Assembly: GCA_020637595.1 (NCBI GenBank)
Contig: JACKKE010000005.1
Span: forward strand, 186,001 to 250,000
Source: Rhodobacter sp.
GTDB taxonomy: Bacteria > Pseudomonadota > Alphaproteobacteria > Rhodobacterales > Rhodobacteraceae
DNA: 64,000 bases
Reading direction: 5' to 3'
Positions 41,640 through 50,049 of the stretch are shown piece by piece. The notes under the pieces were generated by a model. The model was not told the origin of the DNA. It searched no databases and saw only the letters and a program-made list of their open reading frames with translations. Numbering within the stretch: position 1 is the stretch's first letter; every line of letters starts with the position of its first letter. The position numbers and the translations under genes were made by a program.

Positions 41640-42422
41640 ATGCTGACCGATGCCCAACGGCAAGCCGCCGCCGATGTCCTTCTGCAGGCCGAGCGCACGC
41701 GCGTCCCCTGCGTGCAGCCCTCGCGCCAGTGGCCGGGAATGGACCTGGAAGACGCTTATGACGTGCAGCGCCGCTGGGCCGAGGCCCGGATTGCGCAAGG
41801 CGCCCGGATCGTCGGTCGCAAGATCGGCCTGACCTCGCGGGCGATGCAGATGGCCTCGAAGATGACCGAGCCGGATTATGGCGTGATCCTCGACGATGCG
41901 CTGTTTCGCGACGGCGCCCGTATCGCTGCCGGCCGTTTCATCAAACCCCGGCTGGAAACCGAACTGGCCTTTGTCATGGCCTCGGATCTCGCCGGGGCGG
42001 GGTGCCAGATGCACGACGTGATGGCGGCGACCGCCTATGTCACGCCGGCGCTCGAGATCATCGACTATCGCACCGAAGTGCCGCGGGCGATCACCGACAC
42101 CATCGCGGACAACGCGGCCTATGGCGCGATCGTCCTGGGGGGGCGGATCGTGCGGCCCTTCGATGTCGACGTGCGCTGGATCGGCGCGACCCTGTCCAGG
42201 AACGGCGTTATCGAGGAATCGGGCGTCTCGGCGGCGATCATGGGTCACCCTGCGGCGGGCATCGCCTGGCTGGTGAACAAGCTGTCGGTGCTGGGGGATG
42301 GGCTGAAAGCGGGCGACATCGTGCTGTGCGGCAGCTTCACACGCCCGGTTGACATCGAATCGGGGGACGTGATCCAAGCCGATTATGGCCCGCTGGGTGC
42401 AATCGGAGTGAGCTTTGCATGA
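41640..42422 (+). CDS. hpaH: 2-oxo-hept-4-ene-1,7-dioate hydratase-like enzyme (HpaH)
   Basis: A 260-residue member of the hydratase/decarboxylase family. IVGRKIGLTSRAMQ, the acidic PRLETELAFVM, TPALEIIDYR and IADNAAYGAIVLG are HpaH/MhpD signatures; the Glu residues bind magnesium. It adds water to a 2-hydroxy-dienoate or oxo-enoate produced by meta cleavage. It overlaps hpaI (ATGA) and begins 3 bases after the membrane-protein gene. Confidence 0.87.
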   Translation: MLTDAQRQAAADVLLQAERTRVPCVQPSRQWPGMDLEDAYDVQRRWAEARIAQGARIVGRKIGLTSRAMQMASKMTEPDYGVILDDALFRDGARIAAGRFIKPRLETELAFVMASDLAGAGCQMHDVMAATAYVTPALEIIDYRTEVPRAITDTIADNAAYGAIVLGGRIVRPFDVDVRWIGATLSRNGVIEESGVSAAIMGHPAAGIAWLVNKLSVLGDGLKAGDIVLCGSFTRPVDIESGDVIQADYGPLGAIGVSFA

Positions 42423-43171
42423 CTGACCTACCCAAGAACCGGTTCAAGGCGGCGCTCGCCGCGATGCAGCTTCAGCGCGGTCTGTGGTGCCAGATCCAGG
42501 ATCCGCTCGCCGTCGAGATGCTGGCGGGCGAGGGGTTCGACTGGATGCTGTTCGACACCGAGCATTCGCCGATGGATGCGCTGACCGTGCTGCCGTTGCT
42601 GCAGGCGGTTGCGCCCTATCCGGTCAGCGCCATCGTCCGGCCCGGGTCGCTGAACGTGGCCGAGATCAAGAAGATCCTGGACACGGGCGCGCAGACGATC
42701 CTGGTGCCGATGGTGCAGAACGCCGAGGAGGCGGCGCTGGCAGTGGCCTCGGTCACCTATCCGCCCGAGGGGATCCGGGGTGTCGCCGGGGCGACCCGCG
42801 CGGCGGGCTTTGGCCGCATCAAGGGGTATCACCGCCGCGCAAGCGAGGAGATCTGCCTGCTGGTGCAGGTGGAAACCCGCGAGGCGCTGGACCATATCGA
42901 GGCCATCGCCGCGGTGCCGGGTGTTGACGGGATTTTCGTCGGCCCGGCCGATCTGGCGGCCAGCCTCGGCCACCCCGGCGAGGCGACGCATCCCGACGTG
43001 CGCGCCGCCGTCGTGGACGCGATCCGCCGCATCCGCGCCGCGGGCAAGCCGCCGGGGATCCTGACGATGGATCCGGTGCTTTTCGAGGCTGCGGTCGAGG
43101 CCGGCGCCGTCTTCGTTTCGCGCGACCTCGATCTTCTGGCATTGCGCAAGGGCCTGTCGACCGGCACATAA
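42419..43171 (+). CDS. hpaI: 4-hydroxy-2-oxoheptanedioate aldolase-like enzyme (HpaI/HpcH)
   Basis: A 250-residue class II aldolase of the HpcH/HpaI family. FDWMLFDTEHSP contains the metal-proximal acidic residues, IVRPGSLNVAEIKKILDTGAQTILVPMV follows, LLVQVETREALDHIEAI contains the metal-binding Glu, and IFVGPADLAASLG the Asp. It cleaves 4-hydroxy-2-oxo acids to pyruvate and a semialdehyde. It acts after HpaH in the homoprotocatechuate pathway, but upper-pathway genes are not adjacent. Confidence 0.88.
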   Translation: MTDLPKNRFKAALAAMQLQRGLWCQIQDPLAVEMLAGEGFDWMLFDTEHSPMDALTVLPLLQAVAPYPVSAIVRPGSLNVAEIKKILDTGAQTILVPMVQNAEEAALAVASVTYPPEGIRGVAGATRAAGFGRIKGYHRRASEEICLLVQVETREALDHIEAIAAVPGVDGIFVGPADLAASLGHPGEATHPDVRAAVVDAIRRIRAAGKPPGILTMDPVLFEAAVEAGAVFVSRDLDLLALRKGLSTGT

Positions 43172-43207
43172 GGGCCGGGAGAACGCAGGAAAACGGGAGT
43201 GATCTGA

Positions 43208-44050
43208 ATGAAACTTTGCTCTTTTGTGGTCGATGGCCGCCCGGGTTACGGGATTGTCACCGAGGGGGGAATCGTCGATCTGGGCCGTCGCACGGGCCAT
43301 GCCAGCCTGCGCGCGCTGTTGGCGGCGGGCGGGCTCGAGACCGCGCGCGGCTTTGCCGGCGACAGGCCCGACCATGCCTTTGACGCGGTCGAACACGCCC
43401 CGGTCATCCCCGATCCCGACAAGATCTATTGCGTCGGTCTGAACTACCGCGATCACGTCGAGGAAACCGGCAACGTCGAGACCCCGAACCCGACCCTGTT
43501 CGCCCGCTATCCAGCCAGCCAGATCGGGCATGGCGCACCGATGATCAAACCGCTGGAATCGGACATGTTCGACTATGAGGGCGAGCTGGCCGTGGTCATC
43601 GGCAAGGGCGGGCGCCGCATCCCGGTCGCGCAGGCGCTGGAGCACGTCGCCGGCTATGCCTGCTACAACGAAGGGTCGGTGCGGGATTACCAGCGCCACA
43701 CCGCGCAGTATCTGCCGGGCAAGACGTTTTTCGGCACCGGCGCTTTCGGTCCCTGGATGGTCACCGCCGACGAAATCCCGGACCCCTCGGCCCTGCACCT
43801 GCAGACGCGGCTGAACGGGCAGGTCGTGCAGGACACCGACCTGACGCTGATGATCACCCCGGTGCCGCAGATCATCGCCTATGCCTCGACGATGCTGCCG
43901 CTCCTGCCGGGCGATGTGATCGTCACCGGCACCCCCGGCGGGGTCGGCTCGCGGCGCACGCCGCCGCTCTGGCTGCGCGACGGTGATGTCGTCGAGGTCG
44001 AGATTTCCGGCATCGGCATCCTGCGCAATCCGGTTCGCAACGAGGTCTGA
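43208..44050 (+). CDS. Fumarylacetoacetate hydrolase-family isomerase/decarboxylase (HpaG-like)
   Basis: A 280-residue FAH-fold protein: DKIYCVGLNYRDHVEETG, DMFDYEGELAVVIGKGGR, GYACYNEGSVRDYQRHT and TGTPGGVGSRR. In this operon with HpaH and HpaI the likely role is isomerisation or decarboxylation of a carboxymethyl-hydroxymuconate-type intermediate. It shares length and motifs with the FAH protein at 23.4 kb. It is the last gene of the operon. Confidence 0.87.
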   Translation: MKLCSFVVDGRPGYGIVTEGGIVDLGRRTGHASLRALLAAGGLETARGFAGDRPDHAFDAVEHAPVIPDPDKIYCVGLNYRDHVEETGNVETPNPTLFARYPASQIGHGAPMIKPLESDMFDYEGELAVVIGKGGRRIPVAQALEHVAGYACYNEGSVRDYQRHTAQYLPGKTFFGTGAFGPWMVTADEIPDPSALHLQTRLNGQVVQDTDLTLMITPVPQIIAYASTMLPLLPGDVIVTGTPGGVGSRRTPPLWLRDGDVVEVEISGIGILRNPVRNEV

Positions 44051-44077
44051 ACCGGCGTAATTCCTGACGTGCATTCT

Positions 44078-44104
44078 TGACGCGCGCGGGGGCCGCGCGC
44101 GTCA
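44078..44104. terminator. Convergent hairpin between the FAH gene and lysR
   Basis: TGACGCGCGCGG and CCGCGCGCGTCA form a perfect 12-base stem around GGG. The right arm includes the lysR stop codon. There is no T tract on either side, so termination may need Rho. Confidence 0.5.
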
Positions 44105-45007
44105 GGCGGTCGGGATCTTTGCCTGCAAGGCCTTGCGAAAGCGGCGGATTGCCGGGCTGTTCTCGTTGCGGGCATGCGTCCAGAGGGCGATTTCCAGCGC
44201 CGCCGAGGGCAGGGCGACGGGCACCCGCGCCAGCCCCCAGGTGCTGCGCAACCGTTCGGCGGCGCGTTCGGGCAAAAAGCAATAGCCGCGCTGCCGGCGC
44301 ACCACCGTCAGGCCCATCGTGATGTCGCCCGCGACACGAAACACCGGCTGGACATGCGGCAGGCCGAGGGCACCCAGCAATCGGTCGGTCGAGTTCAGCA
44401 GCCCGGTCATCAGGGCATAGTCGACCCAGGGTCCGGTCAACTGAGCAGGGTCCACCGTCGCGCCGGGATCGGTCAGCGGGTCGTCGATGCTGCCGAAAAC
44501 CGCCAGACGGTCCTCGAACAGCGGTTCGCAGCGCAGATCCTGCGCCGAAACCTCCAGTTTGGCCGGTGCGAGCACCACGTCGAGGCGCCCCGCCGCCAGT
44601 TCGGCCAGCAGTTCCGCTGCCGGCCGGACGACGATGGTCAGGGCATAGGGCCAGCGCGCAACCACCGCCTCGACCAGCACATCGTCCAGAAAGGTGCTGG
44701 CCAGCATCGGCCCGGTGCCGATCCGCAGCGGGCCGTTCAGCCCGCTTTTCCACTGCTCTACCGCCTGCTGTGCGGCGCGCGTGTGTTCGACAATCTCGCG
44801 CCCTTCGGCCACCAGGCGGGCACCGATCTCGGTCGGGGCGACCCCGGTCCGGGTCCGGCGAAAGATCCGGGCGCCGACCGCGTCCTCGACAATCTTGACC
44901 GTGCGCGACAGGGTCGGTTGTGTCACGTTGAGATGCTCGGCCGCGCGGCTGATCGAACCGAGTTCGGCGATGACGGCGATCTGGGCCAGATAGCGCGCGC
45001 TGATCAT
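44102..45007 (-). CDS. LysR-family regulator
   Basis: A 301-residue LysR-type regulator. The N-terminal helix-turn-helix contains GSISRAAEHLNVTQPTLSRTVKIVEDAVGARIFRRTRTG; the remainder is a periplasmic-binding-like effector domain starting GPLRIGTGPMLAS. It is divergent from the GMC oxidoreductase gene with an inverted repeat in the 92-base gap, the usual LysR layout, so it most likely activates the GMC-BVMO-esterase-SDR operon. Confidence 0.88.
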   Translation of the reverse strand: MISARYLAQIAVIAELGSISRAAEHLNVTQPTLSRTVKIVEDAVGARIFRRTRTGVAPTEIGARLVAEGREIVEHTRAAQQAVEQWKSGLNGPLRIGTGPMLASTFLDDVLVEAVVARWPYALTIVVRPAAELLAELAAGRLDVVLAPAKLEVSAQDLRCEPLFEDRLAVFGSIDDPLTDPGATVDPAQLTGPWVDYALMTGLLNSTDRLLGALGLPHVQPVFRVAGDITMGLTVVRRQRGYCFLPERAAERLRSTWGLARVPVALPSAALEIALWTHARNENSPAIRRFRKALQAKIPTA

Positions 45008-45009
45008 AT

Positions 45010-45031
45010 AGATATTCTCTATTTAATATCT
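45010..45031. promoter_or_regulatory. LysR-type binding site
   Basis: AGATATT-N8-AATATCT is a perfect inverted repeat in an AT-rich stretch 3 bases from the lysR start and about 70 bases before the GMC gene. It fits a LysR box (T-N11-A core) used for autoregulation and divergent activation. Confidence 0.6.
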
Positions 45032-45099
45032 CTAGGTATCAATTTTACTTTTCTCATCCCTGTTTTCAACATGCCTCGACCGCGAGGAGGGCGCCTTTG

Positions 45100-46698
45100 A
45101 TGAGATCTCTTGATTTTGACTATGTGATTGTTGGAGGAGGAGCCGCGGGTTGTGTTCTTGCGGCGCGTTTGGCTGTTGAGAGTGGTGGCACGGTTGGGTT
45201 GCTGGAGCGGGGCGAGAGCGACAGCAACCGCTGGATCCACATCCCGGCGACCTTCTTCAAGGCGCTGCAGACCGAGGCCGATGCGGTGGTGTCCGAGCCC
45301 GATCCGTCGCTCAACGGGCTGCGGTTTCCGGTGCCGCAGGGCCGGGTGATCGGCGGCGGCAGTTCGGTGAACGGGATGATCTACATGCGGGGCCAGGCGC
45401 GGGATTATGACGACTGGGAGGCCGAGCACGGCTGCACCGGCTGGAATTACGCCAGCGTTCTCAAGACCTTCCGCAAGCAGGAGCGCAACACCCGGTTGGG
45501 CGATGCCTATCACGGGCAGGCGGGCAAGCTGGTGGTGGCCGACCCCTCGGCCCGGCACCCGGTCGCCGCGGCGATCATCGAGTCGGCGGTCGCTGCCGGG
45601 GTTCCGCGCACCGAGGATTTCAACGGCGCGCGGCAGGAGGGGACCGGCTGGTATCAGGTCACCGCCCGTGACGGCCAGCGCCAGTCGGCGGCGCATTGCT
45701 TTCTGAAGCCCGAGCTGGGGCGCGAGACGCTGACCGTGCTGACCGGCCACCAGGCCGGGCGGGTGGTGATCGAGAACCGCCGCGCGGTCGCGGTCGAGGC
45801 CCGGGACGCGGCCGGCAGCCCGGTGCTGATCCGCGCGCGGCGCGAGATCGTGCTGAGCGCGGGCAGCTTTCACAGCCCCAAGCTGCTGATGCTCTCGGGC
45901 GTCGGCCCGCGCGACGTGCTCGAGCGCCACGGCATCGCCATCGTGCATGAAAGCGACGCGGTCGGGCGCAATTACCAGGACCATGTCGGCGCGCCGGTGA
46001 CCCGGCGGCTGAAACGTCCGATCGGCCTGTTCGGCGCGGAAAAGGGCCTCAGGGCGGTGCGTCACGGCATCGACTACTGGGTGTTCCGGCGCGGGCTGCT
46101 GACCTCGAACCTGCTGCAGGCCGGGGCCTGCGTGGATACCGGCGGGACGGGCCGGGCGGATGTGCAATACAATTTCGCGCCCTTCGCGCCGGGGGCGCCG
46201 GGCCATCCGCCGCTGGCGTTCCATGCGGTGCAGGTGCATCCGATGACGATGCGGCCGCGCTCGCGCGGGCGGCTGGGGCTGCGGTCGACGGATCCGGCGG
46301 ATGCGCCGCTGTTCGAGACGCGGATGCTGTCCGAGCCCGAGGATCTGGACACGCTGCGCCGGGGCGTGCGGCTGGCGCGCGAGATCTGCGCGCAGTCGCC
46401 GCTGAAGGATCTGGTGGGTGACGAGGTCTGGCCGGGCGGCGAGGTCAGCGCGGCGATCGGCTCGAACCGGCTGGACGACGCGATCCGCGCGCAGGCGCGG
46501 ACGATCTTTCACCCGGCCGGCACCTGCCGGATGGGGCCGACCGAGGCCTCGGTGGTGGGGCTCGACCTGCGCGTGCACGGCATCGAGGGGCTGCGCGTCG
46601 CCGACTGCTCGATCATGCCCGCCCTCGTCTCGGGCAACACCAACGCCCCGACCATGATGATCGCAGACCGATGCGCTGACGCAATCCTGGCGGGATGA
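45100..46698 (+). CDS. GMC-family FAD oxidoreductase (choline dehydrogenase-like alcohol dehydrogenase)
   Basis: A 532-residue GMC flavoprotein. VIVGGGAAGCVLAARL (from residue 9) is the FAD motif, VIGGGSSVNGMIYMRGQ is GMC signature 1, and SAGSFHSPKLLMLSGVG is signature 2. The C-terminal active site contains HPAGTCRMGP and SGNTNAPTMMIADRCA with the catalytic His/Asn pair. It oxidises an alcohol, here probably secondary or cyclic, to a carbonyl; electrons likely go to a quinone or ETF. GAGGAGG precedes the ATG; one upstream TTG in frame is less likely. The first 32 codons use AT-ending codons unlike the rest. It starts the operon. Confidence 0.88.
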   Translation: MRSLDFDYVIVGGGAAGCVLAARLAVESGGTVGLLERGESDSNRWIHIPATFFKALQTEADAVVSEPDPSLNGLRFPVPQGRVIGGGSSVNGMIYMRGQARDYDDWEAEHGCTGWNYASVLKTFRKQERNTRLGDAYHGQAGKLVVADPSARHPVAAAIIESAVAAGVPRTEDFNGARQEGTGWYQVTARDGQRQSAAHCFLKPELGRETLTVLTGHQAGRVVIENRRAVAVEARDAAGSPVLIRARREIVLSAGSFHSPKLLMLSGVGPRDVLERHGIAIVHESDAVGRNYQDHVGAPVTRRLKRPIGLFGAEKGLRAVRHGIDYWVFRRGLLTSNLLQAGACVDTGGTGRADVQYNFAPFAPGAPGHPPLAFHAVQVHPMTMRPRSRGRLGLRSTDPADAPLFETRMLSEPEDLDTLRRGVRLAREICAQSPLKDLVGDEVWPGGEVSAAIGSNRLDDAIRAQARTIFHPAGTCRMGPTEASVVGLDLRVHGIEGLRVADCSIMPALVSGNTNAPTMMIADRCADAILAG

Positions 46699-46715
46699 CA
46701 CAGGAGGACTGGCCG

Positions 46716-48338
46716 ATGACGGACGACAGGGGGGTGCACGATGTGCTGATTGTGGGGGCCGGGTTTGCGGGCATGTATCTGCTGCACCGGCTGCGCGCGG
46801 CGGGGTTCGACGTGCTGGCGGTCGAGGCCGCGCCCGAGGTGGGCGGCACCTGGTATCACAACCGCTATCCCGGTCTGCGATGCGATGTCGAAAGCCTGGA
46901 ATACCAGTATTCCTGGTCCGAGGCGCTGCGGCGCGGCTGGCGCTGGTCGGAACGGTTCTCGGCCCAGCCCGAGATCCTGGCCTATGCCAGATGGGTGGCC
47001 GATCAGCTGGATCTGCGCCGCGACATCCGCTTCAACACCCGCGTCGCCCGCGCCGCCTGGCAGGACGCGGCGCACCACTGGATCGCCACGACGGACGCAG
47101 GCGAGACGGTGTCGGCGCGGCACGTCGTCTTTGCCACCGGCGCGCTGGCGGTGCCGCGGATGCCCGACATTCCGGGCATCGACCGCTATCAGGGGCGGCT
47201 GATCCACACCGCCGACTGGCCGCATGACACGGTGGATGTCGCGGGCCAGACCGTGGGGCTGATCGGCACCGGCAGTTCGGGGTTGCAGGTTGCCACGGCG
47301 CTGGCGGGCAAGGCGGGCAGGCTGAAGGTCTTCCAGCGGTCGCCGGCCTATTCGATCCCGGCGCAGAACCGCCCGCTGACCGACGCCGACTATGCCGCGT
47401 TTCTGGGGAACCTGCCGGCGCTGGACGCGATGGCGATGGCCCATCGCGGCGGCATCGTCTGCCCGCTGCCGACCTCGGGTGCGCAGGCGGTGAGCGCCGA
47501 GGAACGGGCGCAAACGCTCGAGGACCGCTGGCAGCATGGCGGGGCCTTTACCTTTCTGTCCAGTTTCAACGACGTCCAGACCGATGCCGGTTCGAACGCG
47601 CTGGTCGCGGATTTCGTCCGCGCAAAGATTCGCGAGACGGTCACCGACCCGGATACGGCGGAAAAGCTGGTGCCGCGCTATCTGTTCGCAACCCGGCGAA
47701 CCTGCGTCGACACCGGCTATTACCAGATCTTCAATCGCGAGGGGGTCGAGCTGGTCGATGTCTCGACCGATCCGATCGCGGAGTTTACCGAAACCGGGAT
47801 CCGGCTGGCCTCGGGTGTCGAGCATCCGCTGGACACGATCATCCTCGCCACCGGCTATGACGCGATGACCGGCGCTTTTCTGGCGGTCGAGGTGACGGGC
47901 CGCGAGGGGCTGACCAATGCGCAGGCCTGGGCGGAGGGCCCGGTCAATCTGCTGGGGTTGATGGTGGCCGGGTTTCCCAACCTGTTTACCGTCACCGGCC
48001 CGGGCAGCCCGTCGGTGCTGACCAACGTGATTCGCTCGATCGAACATCATGTGGATTGGCTGACTCGCTGCTTCGAGGATCTGCGCGCGCAGGGGATCGG
48101 CGTGATCGAGGCCACGCCCGAGGCGCAGGCCGACTGGGTGGCGCATAACAACGCGATCTCGGCGGGCACGCTGTTTACCCGCACGCCGTCGTGGTATTGC
48201 GGGGCGGATATTCCCGGCAAGCCCAAGGTCTTCATGCCCTATGCCGGCGGCCTGCCGGCCTATCGGCAGAAAGCGGACGGAATGGCGGCGAACGGATACG
48301 CGGGGTTCGCCCTGACCAAGGCCGGGGTGCGGGCATGA
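46716..48338 (+). CDS. Baeyer-Villiger-type flavin monooxygenase
   Basis: A 540-residue class B flavin monooxygenase. The FAD Rossmann motif GAGFAG is at residues 14-19, GGTWYHNRYPGLRCD at 43-57, and YQGRLIHTADWP at 158-169 matches the BVMO fingerprint FxGxxxHxxxW(P/D) except Tyr for the first Phe. A second Rossmann motif, GLIGTGSSGLQVA, binds NADPH. Such enzymes insert oxygen next to a ketone to give an ester or lactone (cyclohexanone or steroid-type substrates). I chose the ATG 8 bases after AGGAGG; an ATG seven codons earlier would overlap the GMC stop. Its place after an alcohol dehydrogenase and before an esterase supports a ketone substrate. Confidence 0.88.
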   Translation: MTDDRGVHDVLIVGAGFAGMYLLHRLRAAGFDVLAVEAAPEVGGTWYHNRYPGLRCDVESLEYQYSWSEALRRGWRWSERFSAQPEILAYARWVADQLDLRRDIRFNTRVARAAWQDAAHHWIATTDAGETVSARHVVFATGALAVPRMPDIPGIDRYQGRLIHTADWPHDTVDVAGQTVGLIGTGSSGLQVATALAGKAGRLKVFQRSPAYSIPAQNRPLTDADYAAFLGNLPALDAMAMAHRGGIVCPLPTSGAQAVSAEERAQTLEDRWQHGGAFTFLSSFNDVQTDAGSNALVADFVRAKIRETVTDPDTAEKLVPRYLFATRRTCVDTGYYQIFNREGVELVDVSTDPIAEFTETGIRLASGVEHPLDTIILATGYDAMTGAFLAVEVTGREGLTNAQAWAEGPVNLLGLMVAGFPNLFTVTGPGSPSVLTNVIRSIEHHVDWLTRCFEDLRAQGIGVIEATPEAQADWVAHNNAISAGTLFTRTPSWYCGADIPGKPKVFMPYAGGLPAYRQKADGMAANGYAGFALTKAGVRA

Positions 48339-49288
48339 GCGGGCCGGCGATGCATCCGGCGGCGCGGGCGCTCATCGAGCGTATGGCGACCCTGGCCCTG
48401 CCGCCGCTGTGGTCGATGCCCGCGCCCGAGGCCCGCGCCGCCTTTGCGCAGCGCCACGGCAGGCTGGTGAAACCAGCGCGGGTGGCGTGCCGGACGACCG
48501 ACCGGACCATTCCCGGCGCCCCCGATGTGCCCCTGCGCCTGTATCATCCGCCCGGGGCTGCGGGGCCTGTGCCGTGCCTCGTCTATTTCCACGGCGGCGG
48601 CTGGGTGGTCGGGGATCTGGAGATGGTCGACGCCCTCTGCCGCGACCTCTGCGCGCAATCGGGGGCGCTGGTGGTCTCGGTCGATTACCGGCTGGCGCCC
48701 GAGCATCCGTTCCCCGCTCCGCTGGAGGACGGCGACCGTGTGCTGGCTGTCCTGCGCGCCGAGGCCGGGCCGCTTGGCATCGACCCAGCGGCGATTTTCG
48801 TGGCGGGGGATTCGGCGGGTGGCAACCTTGCCGCCGTCATGGCCCTGCGCGAAGCCGCGGCCGGGCGCGCCCTGGCCGGGCAGGTGCTGATCTATCCGGT
48901 TACCGATATCGCGGTGGCGCACCCCACGATGGAACGCTTTGCCACCGGGTTGAACCTCGATGCCGCGACGATGCGCTGGTTCGGGGACAGCTATGTGTCC
49001 GATCCCGCGCAGCGCGCAGACTGGCAGGTTTCGCCCCTCTATGCACCGATGGACACACCGGCGGCCCCGGCACTGGTGATCACCGCGGGTTACGATGTGC
49101 TTCACGACGAGGGTGCAGCCTATGCCGACCGCCTCGCGGCCGCCGGAACGCCGGTCGAATACGCCTGCTTTGCCACGCAGCTGCATGGCTTTGCCACACA
49201 GACCGCGCTCAGCGGCGATCCGTATCTGCTGCGCGACATGATCGCGGGCTTTGTCAAACGCCACAGCGTGCGGGGGAACGACCGATGA
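48335..49288 (+). CDS. Alpha/beta hydrolase, HSL-type esterase/lactonase
   Basis: A 317-residue hydrolase of the hormone-sensitive lipase family. HGGGW at 86-90 is the oxyanion loop, GDSAGG at 158-163 holds the nucleophile Ser160, and the later TAGYDVLHDEG and QLHGFA supply Asp and His. It most likely hydrolyses the ester or lactone made by the BVMO. It overlaps the upstream and downstream genes by 4 bases each, so the operon is translationally coupled. Confidence 0.88.
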   Translation: MSGPAMHPAARALIERMATLALPPLWSMPAPEARAAFAQRHGRLVKPARVACRTTDRTIPGAPDVPLRLYHPPGAAGPVPCLVYFHGGGWVVGDLEMVDALCRDLCAQSGALVVSVDYRLAPEHPFPAPLEDGDRVLAVLRAEAGPLGIDPAAIFVAGDSAGGNLAAVMALREAAAGRALAGQVLIYPVTDIAVAHPTMERFATGLNLDAATMRWFGDSYVSDPAQRADWQVSPLYAPMDTPAAPALVITAGYDVLHDEGAAYADRLAAAGTPVEYACFATQLHGFATQTALSGDPYLLRDMIAGFVKRHSVRGNDR

Positions 49289-50034
49289 GACTGGCAGGCA
49301 AGACTGTGGTGCTGACCGGCGCCGCGGGGATTCTGGGGCAGGCGATCACCCGGCGCTTTGCCGCCGAGGGTGCGAACATGGTGCTGGTCGACCGCGATGC
49401 CGGGCGGCTGGCGGGCCTCGCCGCTGCCCTGCCGGCCGAGGCGGTGCTGAGCGTCACCGCCGATGTCGCCAGCGCCGGGGACATGACCCGCGTTGCCGAA
49501 GCCGCCGAAGCGCGGTTCGGGGCGATCCATGTCTTTCTGGCCAATGCCGGGATCGAGGGGATGGCGGCAACGATGGCGGACTATCCCGACGACCTCTTTG
49601 ACGCGGTGATCGCGGTGAACCTGCGCGGTGTCTACATCGGCATCAAGGCGGTGCTGCCGCGCATGGCTGACGGCGGGTCGGTGATCCTGACCTCGTCGAT
49701 CATGGGGATGATGGGCACGCCGTTCAATGTCGCCTATACGGCGTCGAAACACGCGGTGGTCGGCATCCGCCGGTCCTGCGCGATCATCGCCGGCCCGCGC
49801 GGGATCCGCGTCAACACGATCCACCCCGGGTTCGTCGACAGCGAGATGCTGGACCGGCTGATCGCCCAGCACGCCGATCCCGCCGCCTCGCGCAGGGGGA
49901 TGGAGCACAAGGCCCTGCTGGGCCGCCTGACCCTGCCCGAGGACGTCGCCGCTGCCGCGCTGTTCCTCGCCTCGGACGAGAGCCGGGCGGTCACCAACCA
50001 CGGCCTCGTGGTGGATTGCGGCACCCTGAACTGA
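49285..50034 (+). CDS. Short-chain dehydrogenase/reductase
   Basis: A 249-residue classical SDR. NAD-binding TGAAGILG is at 11-18, NAG in FLANAGIEGM, catalytic Ser in ILTSSIMGM and Tyr/Lys in YTASK. It probably oxidises the hydroxyl released by the esterase, giving a keto or aldehyde acid, in the LysR-controlled operon. It is convergent with the acyl-CoA dehydrogenase operon, 15 bases away. Confidence 0.85.
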   Translation: MRLAGKTVVLTGAAGILGQAITRRFAAEGANMVLVDRDAGRLAGLAAALPAEAVLSVTADVASAGDMTRVAEAAEARFGAIHVFLANAGIEGMAATMADYPDDLFDAVIAVNLRGVYIGIKAVLPRMADGGSVILTSSIMGMMGTPFNVAYTASKHAVVGIRRSCAIIAGPRGIRVNTIHPGFVDSEMLDRLIAQHADPAASRRGMEHKALLGRLTLPEDVAAAALFLASDESRAVTNHGLVVDCGTLN

Positions 50035-50049
50035 AGGCGGGCGGCGGGA

